The notes beneath the pieces were generated by a model. The model ran no database searches. It saw only the letters and a program-made list of their open reading frames with translations, and was not told where the DNA came from. DNA of 64,000 nucleotides from Mangrovibacterium diazotrophicum (GTDB lineage Bacteria; Bacteroidota; Bacteroidia; Bacteroidales; Prolixibacteraceae). The translations under genes were made by a program, and so were the position numbers. Location of the stretch: contig NZ_RAPN01000001.1 of NCBI RefSeq assembly GCF_003610535.1, positions 4,017,320 to 4,081,319 of the forward strand. Direction: 5' to 3'. Shown here one piece after another: positions 18,799 to 28,104 of the stretch; within the stretch, counting starts at the first letter, position 1; each line of letters begins with the position of its first letter.

Positions 18799-18854
18799 AA
18801 GAGTTTCAGTTTATCAAAGCGTTTGTCATGAAACAGCCAATAGGCCCGGCTGTT

Positions 18855-19952
18855 TTAGATTTTGATGAATATTTTCTTTTTGTACAAAATAAGGGCAATT
18901 ATCCAGAAAATTATGGCCAAATGCAAGGCAAAAAACAGCGACCCGTTGAGCTCGCCCGCCCATGGAACCAGTAATTTGTTGTAAATGAACCCCTGGAGGC
19001 TCGTTCCGTCCGGAAGTTTGATCACCCAGAGCATGGTGGCCCACACGCCGGCAAGTACATAAATGAACAGCGGGTTCATGCCGTAAACCAGGAAGGGGTG
19101 TGCCCATTTTCGTATTCCTTTGATGTCGATCAACCAAATGAGGAATGCCAGGAAGATTGCCGCGAGCCCGCAGGTCAGCAAAACGTAGGAGCTGGTCCAG
19201 ATAGGTTTATTGACAGGAAAAAAAGGATTCCAGATCAGTGCCAACACAAAACCGGCCAGTCCCCAAAGAAACAATTTGATGACAACTTCTTTTTTATTTT
19301 CATGCTCATCAATTAGTTTCCCGGCAAAGTAGCCAAACAGAACATTCACAACGGCCGGTAAGGTACTCAGCAGTCCTTCCGGGTCGAAAGGAATACCGTA
19401 GCCTCCGTACATATGGCTTTCACCGAGTAGTTTCAAATCGAGGCTACGCACGACATTGTCCTGCAATGTGAGTGGATGGTCGCCACCAAACAGCAGGAGG
19501 ATTCCCCAATAGGCAAATAAGATGATGGCCGACGACCAGTAACTTGCACGGACCGGAACCAAAAGCACCAGAAAGGAAGCGGTGCAGTAGGCCAGTGCGA
19601 TTCGTTGTAAAACACCCATGATTCGCCAACTTTCAAGACTGAACCCAGTAAAAGGGAAAGCGTTCAGAAACAAGCCCAAGGCAAAAATGATCACGGTTCG
19701 TTTGATGATTTTCAGGCTCATCGGTAAAGAAAGCTGGTGATCTGTCTTTTTGAAGGAATACCACATGGCTGTTCCGACAATAAAAAGAAAGAAGGGAAAA
19801 ACGAGGTCGGTGGGTGTCCATCCGTGCCATTTGGAATGCTCTAGCGGCGGATAAATGTGACTCCAGCTTCCGGGATTATTCACAATGATCATCAGCATAA
19901 TGGTCATTCCCCGAAGAACATCAAGGGATTGAAGTCGTTTGCTTGACTGCAT
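18855..19952 (-). CDS. DUF5009 / HGSNAT-like multi-spanning membrane protein (MurT-like candidate)
   Basis: 365 residues with about 10-11 membrane helices. N-terminus [20 protein letters not shown] and [20 protein letters not shown]-like segment (here [19 protein letters not shown]) match the heparan-alpha-glucosaminide N-acetyltransferase/NagX/DUF5009 group. In Tannerella forsythia a member (MurT) acts as inner-membrane MurNAc transporter next to a BadF/BadG kinase (MurK). Here the divergent neighbour at 20124 is such a kinase, so a MurT-MurK-like pair is the favoured reading. No murQ etherase gene is in the window. Confidence 0.8.
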   Translation of the reverse strand: [365 protein letters not shown]

Positions 19953-20123
19953 GATTGAAATGGTTTAAAGTTGTATTCGGATTAGGTTGTCGACGCCAAG
20001 CGATTTTAACTGTTTGATTGCGCGTCGGAAGCAAAGCTAGTGATAATTTATTTGCCGTAAAACGGACCGGAAGTACAGATGATCCGTTAAATTTGAGACA
20101 ACTTACATAAAAATTTGACAGAT

Positions 20124-20960
20124 ATGATTTTGCTTGCAGATAGTGGTTCTACAAAAACAGATTGGTTGGTCGCGGACGATTTTGGGGAGACGCGTCGTTT
20201 TCAGACTTCGGGTATCAACCCTTTCTTCCGGACGACAGAGGATATTGTCAATGAACTGGCTCCCGTTTTTAAACTGCACCACCTGCCGGTAGAGGAAATC
20301 TTTTTTTACGGGGCGGGCGTGGTGAACGAAGAAAAAGCGGAGGTGATCAAACAGGCCATGCGCCAATTGTTTGGCGATGTTCGTTGTGAAGTAGCCAGCG
20401 ACGTACTGGGTGCAGCCCGGGCAGTTTGCGGAAATACGGCGGGGATTGCCTGTATTTTAGGTACGGGAGCAAACGCGTGTTACTACGATGGCGCGCAGGT
20501 GGTGAAGGGCATTCCGCCGATGGGATTTATTTTGGGCGACGAGGCCAGTGGTGCCGTTTTAGGCCGCAATTTGATTGGCGACTACTTTAAGGGAGTGATG
20601 CCAGCCGATTTGCGCGAAAAGTTTTATGCTCAGTTTGGCGTAGAAAAGGATACGGTGTTGGAGCGTGTTTATCGTACCGAAAAGCCGAATAAATACCTCG
20701 CCACCTTCACCGTGTTTTTAAGTGAAAACATTGGTGAAAGCTATTGCCGGGATTTGTTGCACATGCAGTTTCGGGCTTTTATCGAGCGCAATGTGTTGCA
20801 ATTGCCTGAGTCGGCAGATCATCCGGTTAGTTTTGTTGGCTCGATTGCCCACTTTTTTCGCGATATTCTGAAAGATGAACTAGAGAGACACAAGCTGACT
20901 TTAGGCACGATCCAAAAGGGGCCAATTGAAGCTTTACTGGCTTATCATTTTCAACATTAA
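20124..20960 (+). CDS. BadF/BadG/BcrA-family amino-sugar kinase (GlcNAc/MurNAc kinase-like)
   Basis: 278 residues from the ATG at 20124 (MILLADSGSTKTDWLVADDF); a TTG at 20115 would add three. ASKHA-fold ATP sites are visible: phosphate-1 loop ADSGSTKTDW, phosphate-2 region GIACILGTGANACYYDG and the adenosine loop VSFVGSIAHFF. MGFILGDEASGAVLGR is the family signature of N-acetylglucosamine and N-acetylmuramic acid kinases. Divergent from the DUF5009 gene with 171 bp between. Phosphorylates an imported amino sugar in the cytosol; MurNAc versus GlcNAc cannot be decided from sequence alone. Confidence 0.85.
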   Translation: MILLADSGSTKTDWLVADDFGETRRFQTSGINPFFRTTEDIVNELAPVFKLHHLPVEEIFFYGAGVVNEEKAEVIKQAMRQLFGDVRCEVASDVLGAARAVCGNTAGIACILGTGANACYYDGAQVVKGIPPMGFILGDEASGAVLGRNLIGDYFKGVMPADLREKFYAQFGVEKDTVLERVYRTEKPNKYLATFTVFLSENIGESYCRDLLHMQFRAFIERNVLQLPESADHPVSFVGSIAHFFRDILKDELERHKLTLGTIQKGPIEALLAYHFQH

Positions 20961-21080
20961 GAATTAATTTGCGTAATCGATTGCACTGCAAATAAGCTGT
21001 TTGAGAATAAAGCGGTTAGATAAAAGTAGAAATAACATTTAAAAAATAGAATTTTTAATTTTCGATATCAAGGAAAATGA

Positions 21081-21257
21081 TATCTTTGCCCTCATAAACA
21101 TGTGTGTTTGTCTTTCAAATCCAATTTGTTAGCAAACACGAAATCAAGTAGTGATCCCGCATTCGCGGGTGAAGCTCATGGTTTAATAGGTTTAGTTGGT
21201 TTAGGTTAGTTCCGGGAGACCGGAGCGGAAAGGCAATCGGGAGGTTGCCTTTTTTCG
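21081..21257 (+). ncRNA. Candidate structured RNA with its own promoter and terminator
   Basis: The 470-bp gap between the kinase and the lipoprotein gene holds, in order: a Bacteroidota -7 element TATCTTTG (21081-21088); hairpin CCCGC-ATTC-GCGGG (21156-21169); a linker with three GGTTTA units (from 21180); hairpin TCCGG-GAGA-CCGGA with a GNRA-type loop (21211-21224); and a terminator AAAGGCAA (21229-21236) / TTGCCTTT (21245-21252) with a T-run. No open frame of note lies inside. The -33 element is not clear. The 3' part resembles the element at 28641-28714. The remainder of the gap (21258-21430) shows nothing I recognise. Confidence 0.45.
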
Positions 21258-21430
21258 TTTTCAGGCTGTAACTGCGGCATGAAATTCTTCGTTGTATTCG
21301 GAAAAGCCGTTCGTGGTAAGCATCACTTTTAGTACGAAAAGGAGCAAAATACAAAATCAAAACCGATGATCCTTTTTGCTGCGTCATTCCTACTATCGGC
21401 TTTTAGTGTTAAACCTCACAAAACCAAACG

Positions 21431-22030
21431 ATGAAAACAATCAAGCTTTTTTTTATCGCCATGCTGGCAACTGCAATGTTGGCCGGCTGCGGAGATGATG
21501 ACGAAGGTGATTCAAATCCGGCGAACTATTTCAAAGTAGATGGAAAGACCTATGAGCTAAAAGTAGGCTATTTGCAAAATTGGGGAACAGATGAAGGCTA
21601 TTACGAGGGCTACAATCTGGACCTGGTTTTGGTATCCGATGGCTTTAGTTTCGATATGGAAAGCTATGAGTTGACGGGCATTGGCGATGCTGTTTATTTT
21701 GAAATGTTTACGACAGAGTCAACCGGGTTGGATGCCGGGGAATATGAATATTCGAGTACCGAACCGTATCCGACCGGATCTTTCGATTACGGGGAATATT
21801 ACGTGGGCTTCGACATTGAAACGGAAGATTATGAAAGTTACGGCTACTTTACAGCGGGAACGGTGACCGTGAGTAAAAGTGGCAGCACCTACCAAATCTC
21901 GTTCAGTTGCACAACTTCGACCGGGAAAAAAGTGACCGGTTATTTCAAAGGAATATTGACCAGCTTGGACTATGATCTTTATGGAACCGCGAATCGGGCG
22001 GCTAAGAAGATCAGCTTTGCAAAAAACTGA
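21431..22030 (+). CDS. Putative lipoprotein, unknown function
   Basis: 199 residues with a lipoprotein signal (MKTIKLFFIAMLATAMLAGC; lipobox LAGC, then DDDEGD, the acidic stretch typical of surface-exposed Bacteroidota lipoproteins). The mature part is Tyr/Gly/Asp-rich and probably a beta-sandwich (YFKVDGKTYELKVGYL, YFTAGTVTVSKSGSTYQISF, GKKVTGYFKG). I recognise no family. It stands alone. Confidence 0.7.
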   Translation: MKTIKLFFIAMLATAMLAGCGDDDEGDSNPANYFKVDGKTYELKVGYLQNWGTDEGYYEGYNLDLVLVSDGFSFDMESYELTGIGDAVYFEMFTTESTGLDAGEYEYSSTEPYPTGSFDYGEYYVGFDIETEDYESYGYFTAGTVTVSKSGSTYQISFSCTTSTGKKVTGYFKGILTSLDYDLYGTANRAAKKISFAKN

Positions 22031-22115
22031 TGTCGGGATTGGAGTGCTCTGTCTTTGGGAATTATTTAGGCAGAACCAAAAAAACGTTGATATTTTAATT
22101 CATAAACTGTGAATT

Positions 22116-22496
22116 ATGCAATTCAGATATGCCCGTCACACCCCCGATTTAAATGCTTTGGAAGATTTTTACACCGGCGTTTTGGGACTTGAAGTGCTTG
22201 GCCGTTTCGAAGGTCATTCGGGTTACGATGGTGTTTTTCTGGGTAAAGAGGGAAAAGGATGGCACTTTGAGTTCACCCAATCCGAAGACTTGCCGGAGCA
22301 CAGTTCGGATGACGATGATTTGCTGGTCTTTTATGCCGAGTCTCAACTGGAGTACGACACGATTTGGGCTGCGATTCATGAAGGCGGATTGGAACTGGTT
22401 TTGCCGAAAAATCCGTATTGGATTGAACACGGCATTTGCATTCTGGACCCCGATGGTTTTCGGGTGATGATTAGCCGCCAGCGGGTGAAAGGTTAG
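22116..22496 (+). CDS. VOC (glyoxalase/dioxygenase superfamily) protein
   Basis: 126 residues, one VOC module: MQFRYARHTPDLNALEDFYT, GLEVLGRFEGHSGYDGVFLG, and near the end YWIEHGICILDPDGFRVMISR. The repeated beta-alpha-beta-beta-beta pattern and the acidic residues of metal-binding members are partly present (WHFEFTQ). Family members bind a divalent metal and act on small molecules or as resistance binders; substrate unknown. It is 85 bp downstream of the lipoprotein gene. Confidence 0.82.
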   Translation: MQFRYARHTPDLNALEDFYTGVLGLEVLGRFEGHSGYDGVFLGKEGKGWHFEFTQSEDLPEHSSDDDDLLVFYAESQLEYDTIWAAIHEGGLELVLPKNPYWIEHGICILDPDGFRVMISRQRVKG

Positions 22497-22521
22497 AGTT
22501 TGCCCTCGAAGTATAGTTGGG

Positions 22522-22557
22522 AAAGGGATGTCATCTTTCGAAAGATGACATCCCTTT
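22522..22557. terminator. Bidirectional terminator, perfect 36-bp palindrome
   Basis: AAAGGGATGTCATCTTTC (22522-22539) is followed directly by its exact reverse complement (22540-22557), then T/A-rich sequence. It separates the converging VOC gene and the second M56 gene. Confidence 0.88.
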
Positions 22558-22561
22558 TGAA

Positions 22562-24244
22562 TTAAAACTCAATTTTTACGGCATAATCCACCGGAACGGC
22601 TTTGCCGCGCTGCTTGCCGGGTGTCCAATCTTCCATTCCTTTGACTATAGTGGCCGCATATTGGTCGACCTTTTCATTGCCACTACTATCCCACAGGTCG
22701 AAATTAGTTGGTGTTCCTGTTTCTGAAACAGTGAACCTAATTACAGCAGTTCCGGAAAGTTTAATGCCGTCAAAAAACTCCTTGTTTTTTATTTCTTTCT
22801 TTTTCTCGTTTATATATTTCGCTAACGCATACTGTCCTCCGGGATATTGCGGCATCTCTTCAACCACAACAAATACTTCGTCAGAACCAGAACGACGGAT
22901 TGATTCCGGAACTGGAGGAGGAGGTGGTGGTGGAACATCCCCTTCTTTAAAATCCGTTGAGATATTATTAAGGCTTCTATTCATTATAAATCTCACCAAC
23001 GGTTTTTCTGAATTGTTGTCGTTTATGCTTGTTAGCCCTCGGTGGTAACCCACGAAGGAGGCGACGAGTCGCATCGGTTCCGCATTCGGAAGTTTCACGG
23101 CGAGCCAGATTTTCTCTGGTTTTTCTTTTGGCTCTTTATTTAGAAAAACTTTTGTTCCTTCAGGTAATTCAAGTTTGAATCTTCCATCAGGACCAGCAAC
23201 CGTTCCAATTGTCGTTCCTTGAATAACAATGGAAGCACCGGGCATTGGGAGATTAAATTCACTCTGAACAGTGCCTGCTAAGATGATATTGTTTTCATTA
23301 TTATCCACTTGAAGAGAAGTGCTATTGATCGGAGTTGGAGATTGCTGATCTTGCTTCAGATGATACTTCGGTTGCGCAAAAGCAAATAATAGTCCTGCAA
23401 CAACAGGGAAAAGCAATCCGAAGCGTAGCAATTGTTTTCGTGATGTTTTTTGTTTTTTCATCATGTTTAAACGGGTTGGGCCAAGGGCGAAGTTCAGGTT
23501 GTTCGATAAGCCGAGCACCTGCATGCCCATCAGCTGATTAACTAATAAAAGCTGATACCTGGCTGGTGATTGGCCCCGGGAAAGTACACCTTGATCGGCC
23601 AGGTATTCGTGATTTTGTTTAATGGCCTGTTCCAGTAGCCAGCTGATGGGGTTAAACCAAAAGACCAGCGTGAACAGTTCTATAACGAGCAGATCAATCC
23701 AGTGTCGCTCGCGAATGTGCACTTCTTCGTGAGCCAGGATGACATCCAAATCTTCCTGCTTGTGATATTCAGGATGAATGAAAATATGATTGAAAAAGGA
23801 GAACGGAACCGAAAAGTGTCGGTTCTCGACAATTGAGTAATTGCCGCTTTTCCCTTTTTTATTGGTTAAGATCAATCGAATGGGCTTAATGCTTTGGATC
23901 AACAGCCGCAGGGCCAGTAAAAACAAACCGGTGCAATAAATGGCAATGAGTACAGACGACCAGCTAAATCCATTATCGGTGGCTAGCAACTGATCATTGG
24001 GAACTGTTGTAGTTGACTTGAATAGTTCGGCCCAATCTTCTGCTTGTACCGGAGTTTTTCCTTCTACCCAAACCGTGTATTGCAATGGAAACAAGGCAAA
24101 TAATACGGGCAAAACTATGGCGGCCAGCAGGTACAGGCGATTCAACTTAAAGAAGGTGGTTTTACGCAACAACAGTGCATAGAATGCATAAAATAGTGCG
24201 CTCCCAATGCTGATTCGGATGATGATTTGCAGGATTGTTTCCAT
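22562..24244 (-). CDS. M56 BlaR1-like sensor fused to CarboxypepD_reg and TonB C-terminal domain
   Basis: 560 residues in one frame. Four or so membrane helices and the metalloprotease motif VILAHEEVHIRERHWID form the M56 domain (about 1-275). After a further helix comes a carboxypeptidase-D regulatory-like domain (about 325-430, IILAGTVQSEFNLPMPGASI), a polyproline stretch (VPPPPPPPVPES) and a TonB C-terminal domain (about 455-560, MPQYPGGQYALAKYI, GTAVIRFTVSETG). So the sensor carries the parts of a TonB-like energy transducer on its periplasmic end. It begins 1 bp after the BlaI stop codon. It is the intact counterpart of the frame-broken gene at 1144-2717. Confidence 0.88.
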   Translation of the reverse strand: METILQIIIRISIGSALFYAFYALLLRKTTFFKLNRLYLLAAIVLPVLFALFPLQYTVWVEGKTPVQAEDWAELFKSTTTVPNDQLLATDNGFSWSSVLIAIYCTGLFLLALRLLIQSIKPIRLILTNKKGKSGNYSIVENRHFSVPFSFFNHIFIHPEYHKQEDLDVILAHEEVHIRERHWIDLLVIELFTLVFWFNPISWLLEQAIKQNHEYLADQGVLSRGQSPARYQLLLVNQLMGMQVLGLSNNLNFALGPTRLNMMKKQKTSRKQLLRFGLLFPVVAGLLFAFAQPKYHLKQDQQSPTPINSTSLQVDNNENNIILAGTVQSEFNLPMPGASIVIQGTTIGTVAGPDGRFKLELPEGTKVFLNKEPKEKPEKIWLAVKLPNAEPMRLVASFVGYHRGLTSINDNNSEKPLVRFIMNRSLNNISTDFKEGDVPPPPPPPVPESIRRSGSDEVFVVVEEMPQYPGGQYALAKYINEKKKEIKNKEFFDGIKLSGTAVIRFTVSETGTPTNFDLWDSSGNEKVDQYAATIVKGMEDWTPGKQRGKAVPVDYAVKIEF

Positions 24245-24245
24245 G

Positions 24246-24635
24246 TTAGTCTGCTGTTTGATCTGGTTTGTTCAGTTCTTGTTCGGCTTCTTTTAAAATG
24301 GCTTCGAGGTCGGCTAAATCCAGTTGGTTCTCGCGGGCAAAGAAGGTCGCCATTTTCGGGAACGAACCGTTAAAGTAGTTTTTCAACAAGGATCCAAATT
24401 GGAACTTCGTGTATTCGGCTTTGGTCACTTCAGGAAAGAACAGATTGGTGTTGCCAATTTTTTTGCGACCAACAAAACCTTTTTTCTCCAGTACCGACAG
24501 GACAGTGGCAACGGTCGTATAAGCTGGTTTCGGATCGTCAAATTGTTCCACAACGTCTTTAACTACAGTCTCCTTCAGTTTCCAAACATATTGCATCACT
24601 TGTTCTTCTGCTTTGGTCAATTGAATCAGTTCCAT
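24246..24635 (-). CDS. BlaI/MecI/CopY-family repressor
   Basis: 129 residues: MELIQLTKAEEQVMQYVWKL, then the winged-helix core KPAYTTVATVLSVLEKKGFV and a C-terminal helical part. Partner of the M56 sensor that follows after 1 bp. The upstream palindromes at 24653-24722 are its likely operators and differ from those of the first BlaI locus, so the two systems should not cross-regulate. Confidence 0.9.
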   Translation of the reverse strand: MELIQLTKAEEQVMQYVWKLKETVVKDVVEQFDDPKPAYTTVATVLSVLEKKGFVGRKKIGNTNLFFPEVTKAEYTKFQFGSLLKNYFNGSFPKMATFFARENQLDLADLEAILKEAEQELNKPDQTAD

Positions 24636-24652
24636 CCGTATAAATTTTAATT

Positions 24653-24722
24653 CTACTACAAATATAGTAGGTCGATTTGAAATTATTACTATGTTTTTAG
24701 AAATAATACTATGAAAATAGTA
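24653..24722. promoter_or_regulatory. Palindromic operators of the second BlaI system
   Basis: CTACTA-N6-TAGTAG (24653-24670) and TACTAT-GAAA-ATAGTA (24707-24722) are perfect inverted repeats; a TACTAT half-site at 24687-24692 begins exactly 20 bp before the second one. All lie just upstream of the blaI start at 24635. The TACTAT/ATAGTA dyad is close to known BlaI/MecI boxes. Confidence 0.6.
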
Positions 24723-24762
24723 ATGTTGAAATTAAGAGATTGTAAAACAGCGGTTTTATGAT

Positions 24763-27700
24763 TTAAATCTCACTCAATACTGTTTTGGCTTTAGCAACGG
24801 TCGAGATGTTTTCGAAGCTTAAACTCAACTTGTTCAACTTTTCTTTCATGCGGCATTTATTCGGGTTGTGCTGCACGTAGCTCAATACCCTGGTAAAAGC
24901 TTCCGACTGGTAGTAGGGCGACTGCTGGTCGGAAATAAAGTAGCAGATCATTTTTTTGTTCTTCAGAATGATCCGCTCAATACCGAGGTTGATAGCCACC
25001 CAACGCAAGCGAACCACTTCCAGTAGCTCCACGCTTGGTGCCGGCAGCTTGCCAAATCGGTCGGTCAGGCTAATTTCAAATTGCTGCAGGTTCTCCTCGG
25101 TTTCCATGCTGTCTAACTCGCGGTAGAGCAGCATACGCTCCGAGATACTTTGGATGTATGCGTCGGGGAACAGCAATTCCATATCCGTGTCGATCTGGCA
25201 ATCGCTGATGAATTTATTTTTCAGGAAGGCTTTGCTGGCGTCGGCCTGCTGTTCTTCCTCAAACAGGTCTTTGTACTCGGTTTGCTTCAATTCCTGGATC
25301 GCTTCGTTCAGAATGCGGTGGTAGGTTTCGTAACCTATGTCGGCAATGAAACCGCTTTGCTCGGCTCCCAGCAAGTCGCCGGCACCACGAATGTCGAGGT
25401 CGCGCATGGCAATGTTGAACCCACTGCCCAGTTCCGAGAATTCTTCGATGGCCTGTAGTCGGTGTCGGGCCTCGGTGCTTACCATCGAAAGTGGAGGTGT
25501 CAGCAGGTAACAGAAGGCTTTTTTGTTCGAACGTCCCACGCGGCCACGCAGCTGGTGCAAGTCGCTCAAACCAAAGTTTTCAGCGTGGTTGATGATGATT
25601 GTGTTCGCATTCGGAATATCCAGTCCCGACTCGATAATGGTGGTGGCAATCAACACATCCTGTTCGCCATTGATAAAGTCGAGCATGATTTTCTCCAGCT
25701 TCGGTCCCTCCATTTGTCCGTGACCGACAACCGTTTTTACGCCCGGAACAATGCGACGAATTGTAGCTTCCACTTCGTAAATATTCTGTACCCGGTTGTG
25801 AATGAAGAATGCCTGTCCGTTGCGAGCCAGCTCGTAGTTGATCGCATCGCGGATCAAATCTTCATTGAACCCGTGTAGTTCCGTAATAATCGGGTATCGG
25901 TTGGGGGGAGGTGTTTGAATGATGGATAAATCTCGGGCACCCATGAGCGAAAACTGCAAGGTACGCGGAATCGGTGTGGCAGTTAGTGTAAGCGTGTCCA
26001 CATTCACTTTTAGTTGTTTCAGTTTCTCTTTCACCGAGACACCGAATTTTTGTTCCTCGTCGACAATTAATAACCCGAGGTCTTTGAATTTCACATCTTT
26101 CCCCACCAAACGGTGTGTGCCGATGAGAATATCAACTTTTCCGTCGGTTACATCTTTCAAAATTCGTTTGATCTCAGCGGCAGGACGTAGTCGGCTGATG
26201 TATTCCACCTTCACCGGGAAATCTTTCAAACGATCGGAGAATGTTTTGTAATGCTGAAGGGCCAGAATAGTGGTTGGAACCAGTACGGCAACCTGTTTGC
26301 TGTCGGTGGCTGCTTTAAAGGCGGCGCGCACGGCGATTTCGGTTTTCCCGAAGCCTACGTCACCACAAACCAGGCGGTCCATCGGGATGTGACGTTCCAT
26401 GTCTTCTTTTACAGCCTGGGTTGTTTTCACCTGATCGGGCGTGTCTTCGAAAATGAACGACGCTTCAAGTTCGTTCTGCAGATACGAGTCGGGCGTAAAA
26501 GCATGCCCTTTTTCCTGCCGGCGCTTTGCATACAACTTAATCAGGTCGCGCGCAATGTCCTTCACCTTGCTTTTGGTGCGCTCTTTCAGCTTTTGCCAGG
26601 CACCGCCACCCAGTTTATTGATTTTCGGTTCAAGACCTTCTTTGCCTTTGTATTTTGAAATGCGGTGCAGCGAATGAATACTTACCAACAACACATCGTT
26701 GTCGCGGTAGGTCAGGCGAATGGCTTCCTGCATTTTGCCGTTCACCTCGGTTTTCACCAGGCCGGCAAACTTCCCGATCCCATGGTCGATATGCACGACG
26801 TAATCGCCGGGGTGCAGTTTATTTAGTTCTTTGACCGTGATGCTCTCGCGCTGGTCTTTCCGGGTTTTAATCTTGAAACGGTGATAGCGCTCAAAAATCT
26901 GGTGGTCGGTGTAACAGGCGATCTTGGTGTCGTGGTCCACAAAACCTTCGTGCAGAGTGAAACTGAAATCGGTGAATTTCACATTCAGCCCCTGGTCGTT
27001 GAAAATGGCGTGTAGACGTTCAATCTGCTTCTCGCTGGTTGAAAGAATATAATTTTTGTAGCCGTTGGCCAGGTTCTGTTGCATGTTTTTCGCCAACAAC
27101 TGAAAGTTCTTGTTGAATACCGGCTGCGGTGCACTGTTGAATTCAATCACAGGAGTTGCGTCGAAACCGGTACGGTTGCCGGTTGCAATAAGGCTGAATT
27201 GAAGCGCTTTCTTTTTGAAATCCGGTCCCGAGATGATGCGGTTCGGCAGATCCTCCGGAACATCATCGCCTTGCAGGGCTTGTTTGTAGCTGTTCTCAAT
27301 TAACTCGGTAATTAAGTCCAGGTCGTTGAAATAGAGGATACTATTTTCGGGGATGAAGCAGAGGAAATTATCCCGGCGTTCATCGTCCAGTCCGCTTTGG
27401 ATGTTGGGGATGATGACAATCTTCGACAGTTGCTTCTTCGAAATCTGGCTTTCAATATCGAAACTTCGAATGGAGTCCACATCGTCGCCAAAGAAATCGA
27501 GTCGGTAGGGATCTTCATTCGAGAACGAATAAATGTCGACCAAACTCCCCCGAATCGAATATTGACCGGGCTCGAACACAAAGTCGACCCGCTCGAATCC
27601 ATATTCAAACAGCACATCGTTCAGGAAATCGATGGAAAGCTTGTCACCCTTATTTACGGTAAAGCTGTTGGAGGCAAGTGCTTCGCCAGTGATCACTTTC

Positions 27701-28086
27701 TCAACCAAAGCCTCCGGATAGGTGACAATGTTTACCGGGTTGCCTTCGCGGATTTGGTTGAGGACTTCGGTTCGTAAAATAATGTTCTCCTGCTCCAGGT
27801 GCTCACTTTGGATGGCACGCTTGTACGAACTGGGAAAGAACAGCACGTTCTCACCGGTTTGGAGGTTGTTCAGATCGTCGAAAAAATACGCTGCCTCTTC
27901 CCGGTCGTTCAAAATACAGATGGTAACCTGTTGTTGTTGCTCGGCCAAAATGGAGGCGAAGATGCTTTTCAGAGACCCCACTAATCCGTGCAGGTGAACT
28001 TTAGATTTGGGGGTAGCAATGCTCGTCAACGCATGTTTGAAAGCATCGTGGTTCTGATAAATTTTACGAAATTCGAGTAAGTCCAA
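24763..28086 (-). CDS. mfd: Transcription-repair coupling factor Mfd
   Basis: About 1107 residues. Order: UvrB-like N-terminal modules, a CarD-like RNA-polymerase-interacting domain (LHPGDYVVHIDHGIGKFAGL), then the RecG-like translocase with Walker A GDVGFGKTEIAVRAAFKAA, Walker B-type VDEEQKFGV, TATPIPRTLQFSLMGARDLS and LRGRVGRSNKKAFCYLL, and the C-terminal TRCF domain. It removes stalled RNA polymerase at lesions and recruits UvrA. No in-frame ATG lies near the start. The open frame reaches a TTG at 28107, but that triplet is inside a TATCTTTG promoter element; the TTG at 28084-28086 (giving MDLLEFRKIYQ) fits homologues better. Confidence 0.93.
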   Translation of the reverse strand: MDLLEFRKIYQNHDAFKHALTSIATPKSKVHLHGLVGSLKSIFASILAEQQQQVTICILNDREEAAYFFDDLNNLQTGENVLFFPSSYKRAIQSEHLEQENIILRTEVLNQIREGNPVNIVTYPEALVEKVITGEALASNSFTVNKGDKLSIDFLNDVLFEYGFERVDFVFEPGQYSIRGSLVDIYSFSNEDPYRLDFFGDDVDSIRSFDIESQISKKQLSKIVIIPNIQSGLDDERRDNFLCFIPENSILYFNDLDLITELIENSYKQALQGDDVPEDLPNRIISGPDFKKKALQFSLIATGNRTGFDATPVIEFNSAPQPVFNKNFQLLAKNMQQNLANGYKNYILSTSEKQIERLHAIFNDQGLNVKFTDFSFTLHEGFVDHDTKIACYTDHQIFERYHRFKIKTRKDQRESITVKELNKLHPGDYVVHIDHGIGKFAGLVKTEVNGKMQEAIRLTYRDNDVLLVSIHSLHRISKYKGKEGLEPKINKLGGGAWQKLKERTKSKVKDIARDLIKLYAKRRQEKGHAFTPDSYLQNELEASFIFEDTPDQVKTTQAVKEDMERHIPMDRLVCGDVGFGKTEIAVRAAFKAATDSKQVAVLVPTTILALQHYKTFSDRLKDFPVKVEYISRLRPAAEIKRILKDVTDGKVDILIGTHRLVGKDVKFKDLGLLIVDEEQKFGVSVKEKLKQLKVNVDTLTLTATPIPRTLQFSLMGARDLSIIQTPPPNRYPIITELHGFNEDLIRDAINYELARNGQAFFIHNRVQNIYEVEATIRRIVPGVKTVVGHGQMEGPKLEKIMLDFINGEQDVLIATTIIESGLDIPNANTIIINHAENFGLSDLHQLRGRVGRSNKKAFCYLLTPPLSMVSTEARHRLQAIEEFSELGSGFNIAMRDLDIRGAGDLLGAEQSGFIADIGYETYHRILNEAIQELKQTEYKDLFEEEQQADASKAFLKNKFISDCQIDTDMELLFPDAYIQSISERMLLYRELDSMETEENLQQFEISLTDRFGKLPAPSVELLEVVRLRWVAINLGIERIILKNKKMICYFISDQQSPYYQSEAFTRVLSYVQHNPNKCRMKEKLNKLSLSFENISTVAKAKTVLSEI

Positions 28087-28104
28087 AGCACATAAATTTG
28101 CGGG

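Noticed and set aside
21165-21230. tRNA-like start GCGGGTGAAGCTCATGGTTTAA
   Set aside because: It looks like a D-arm at first, but there is no anticodon arm, no T-loop GTTCRA and no matching acceptor strand.
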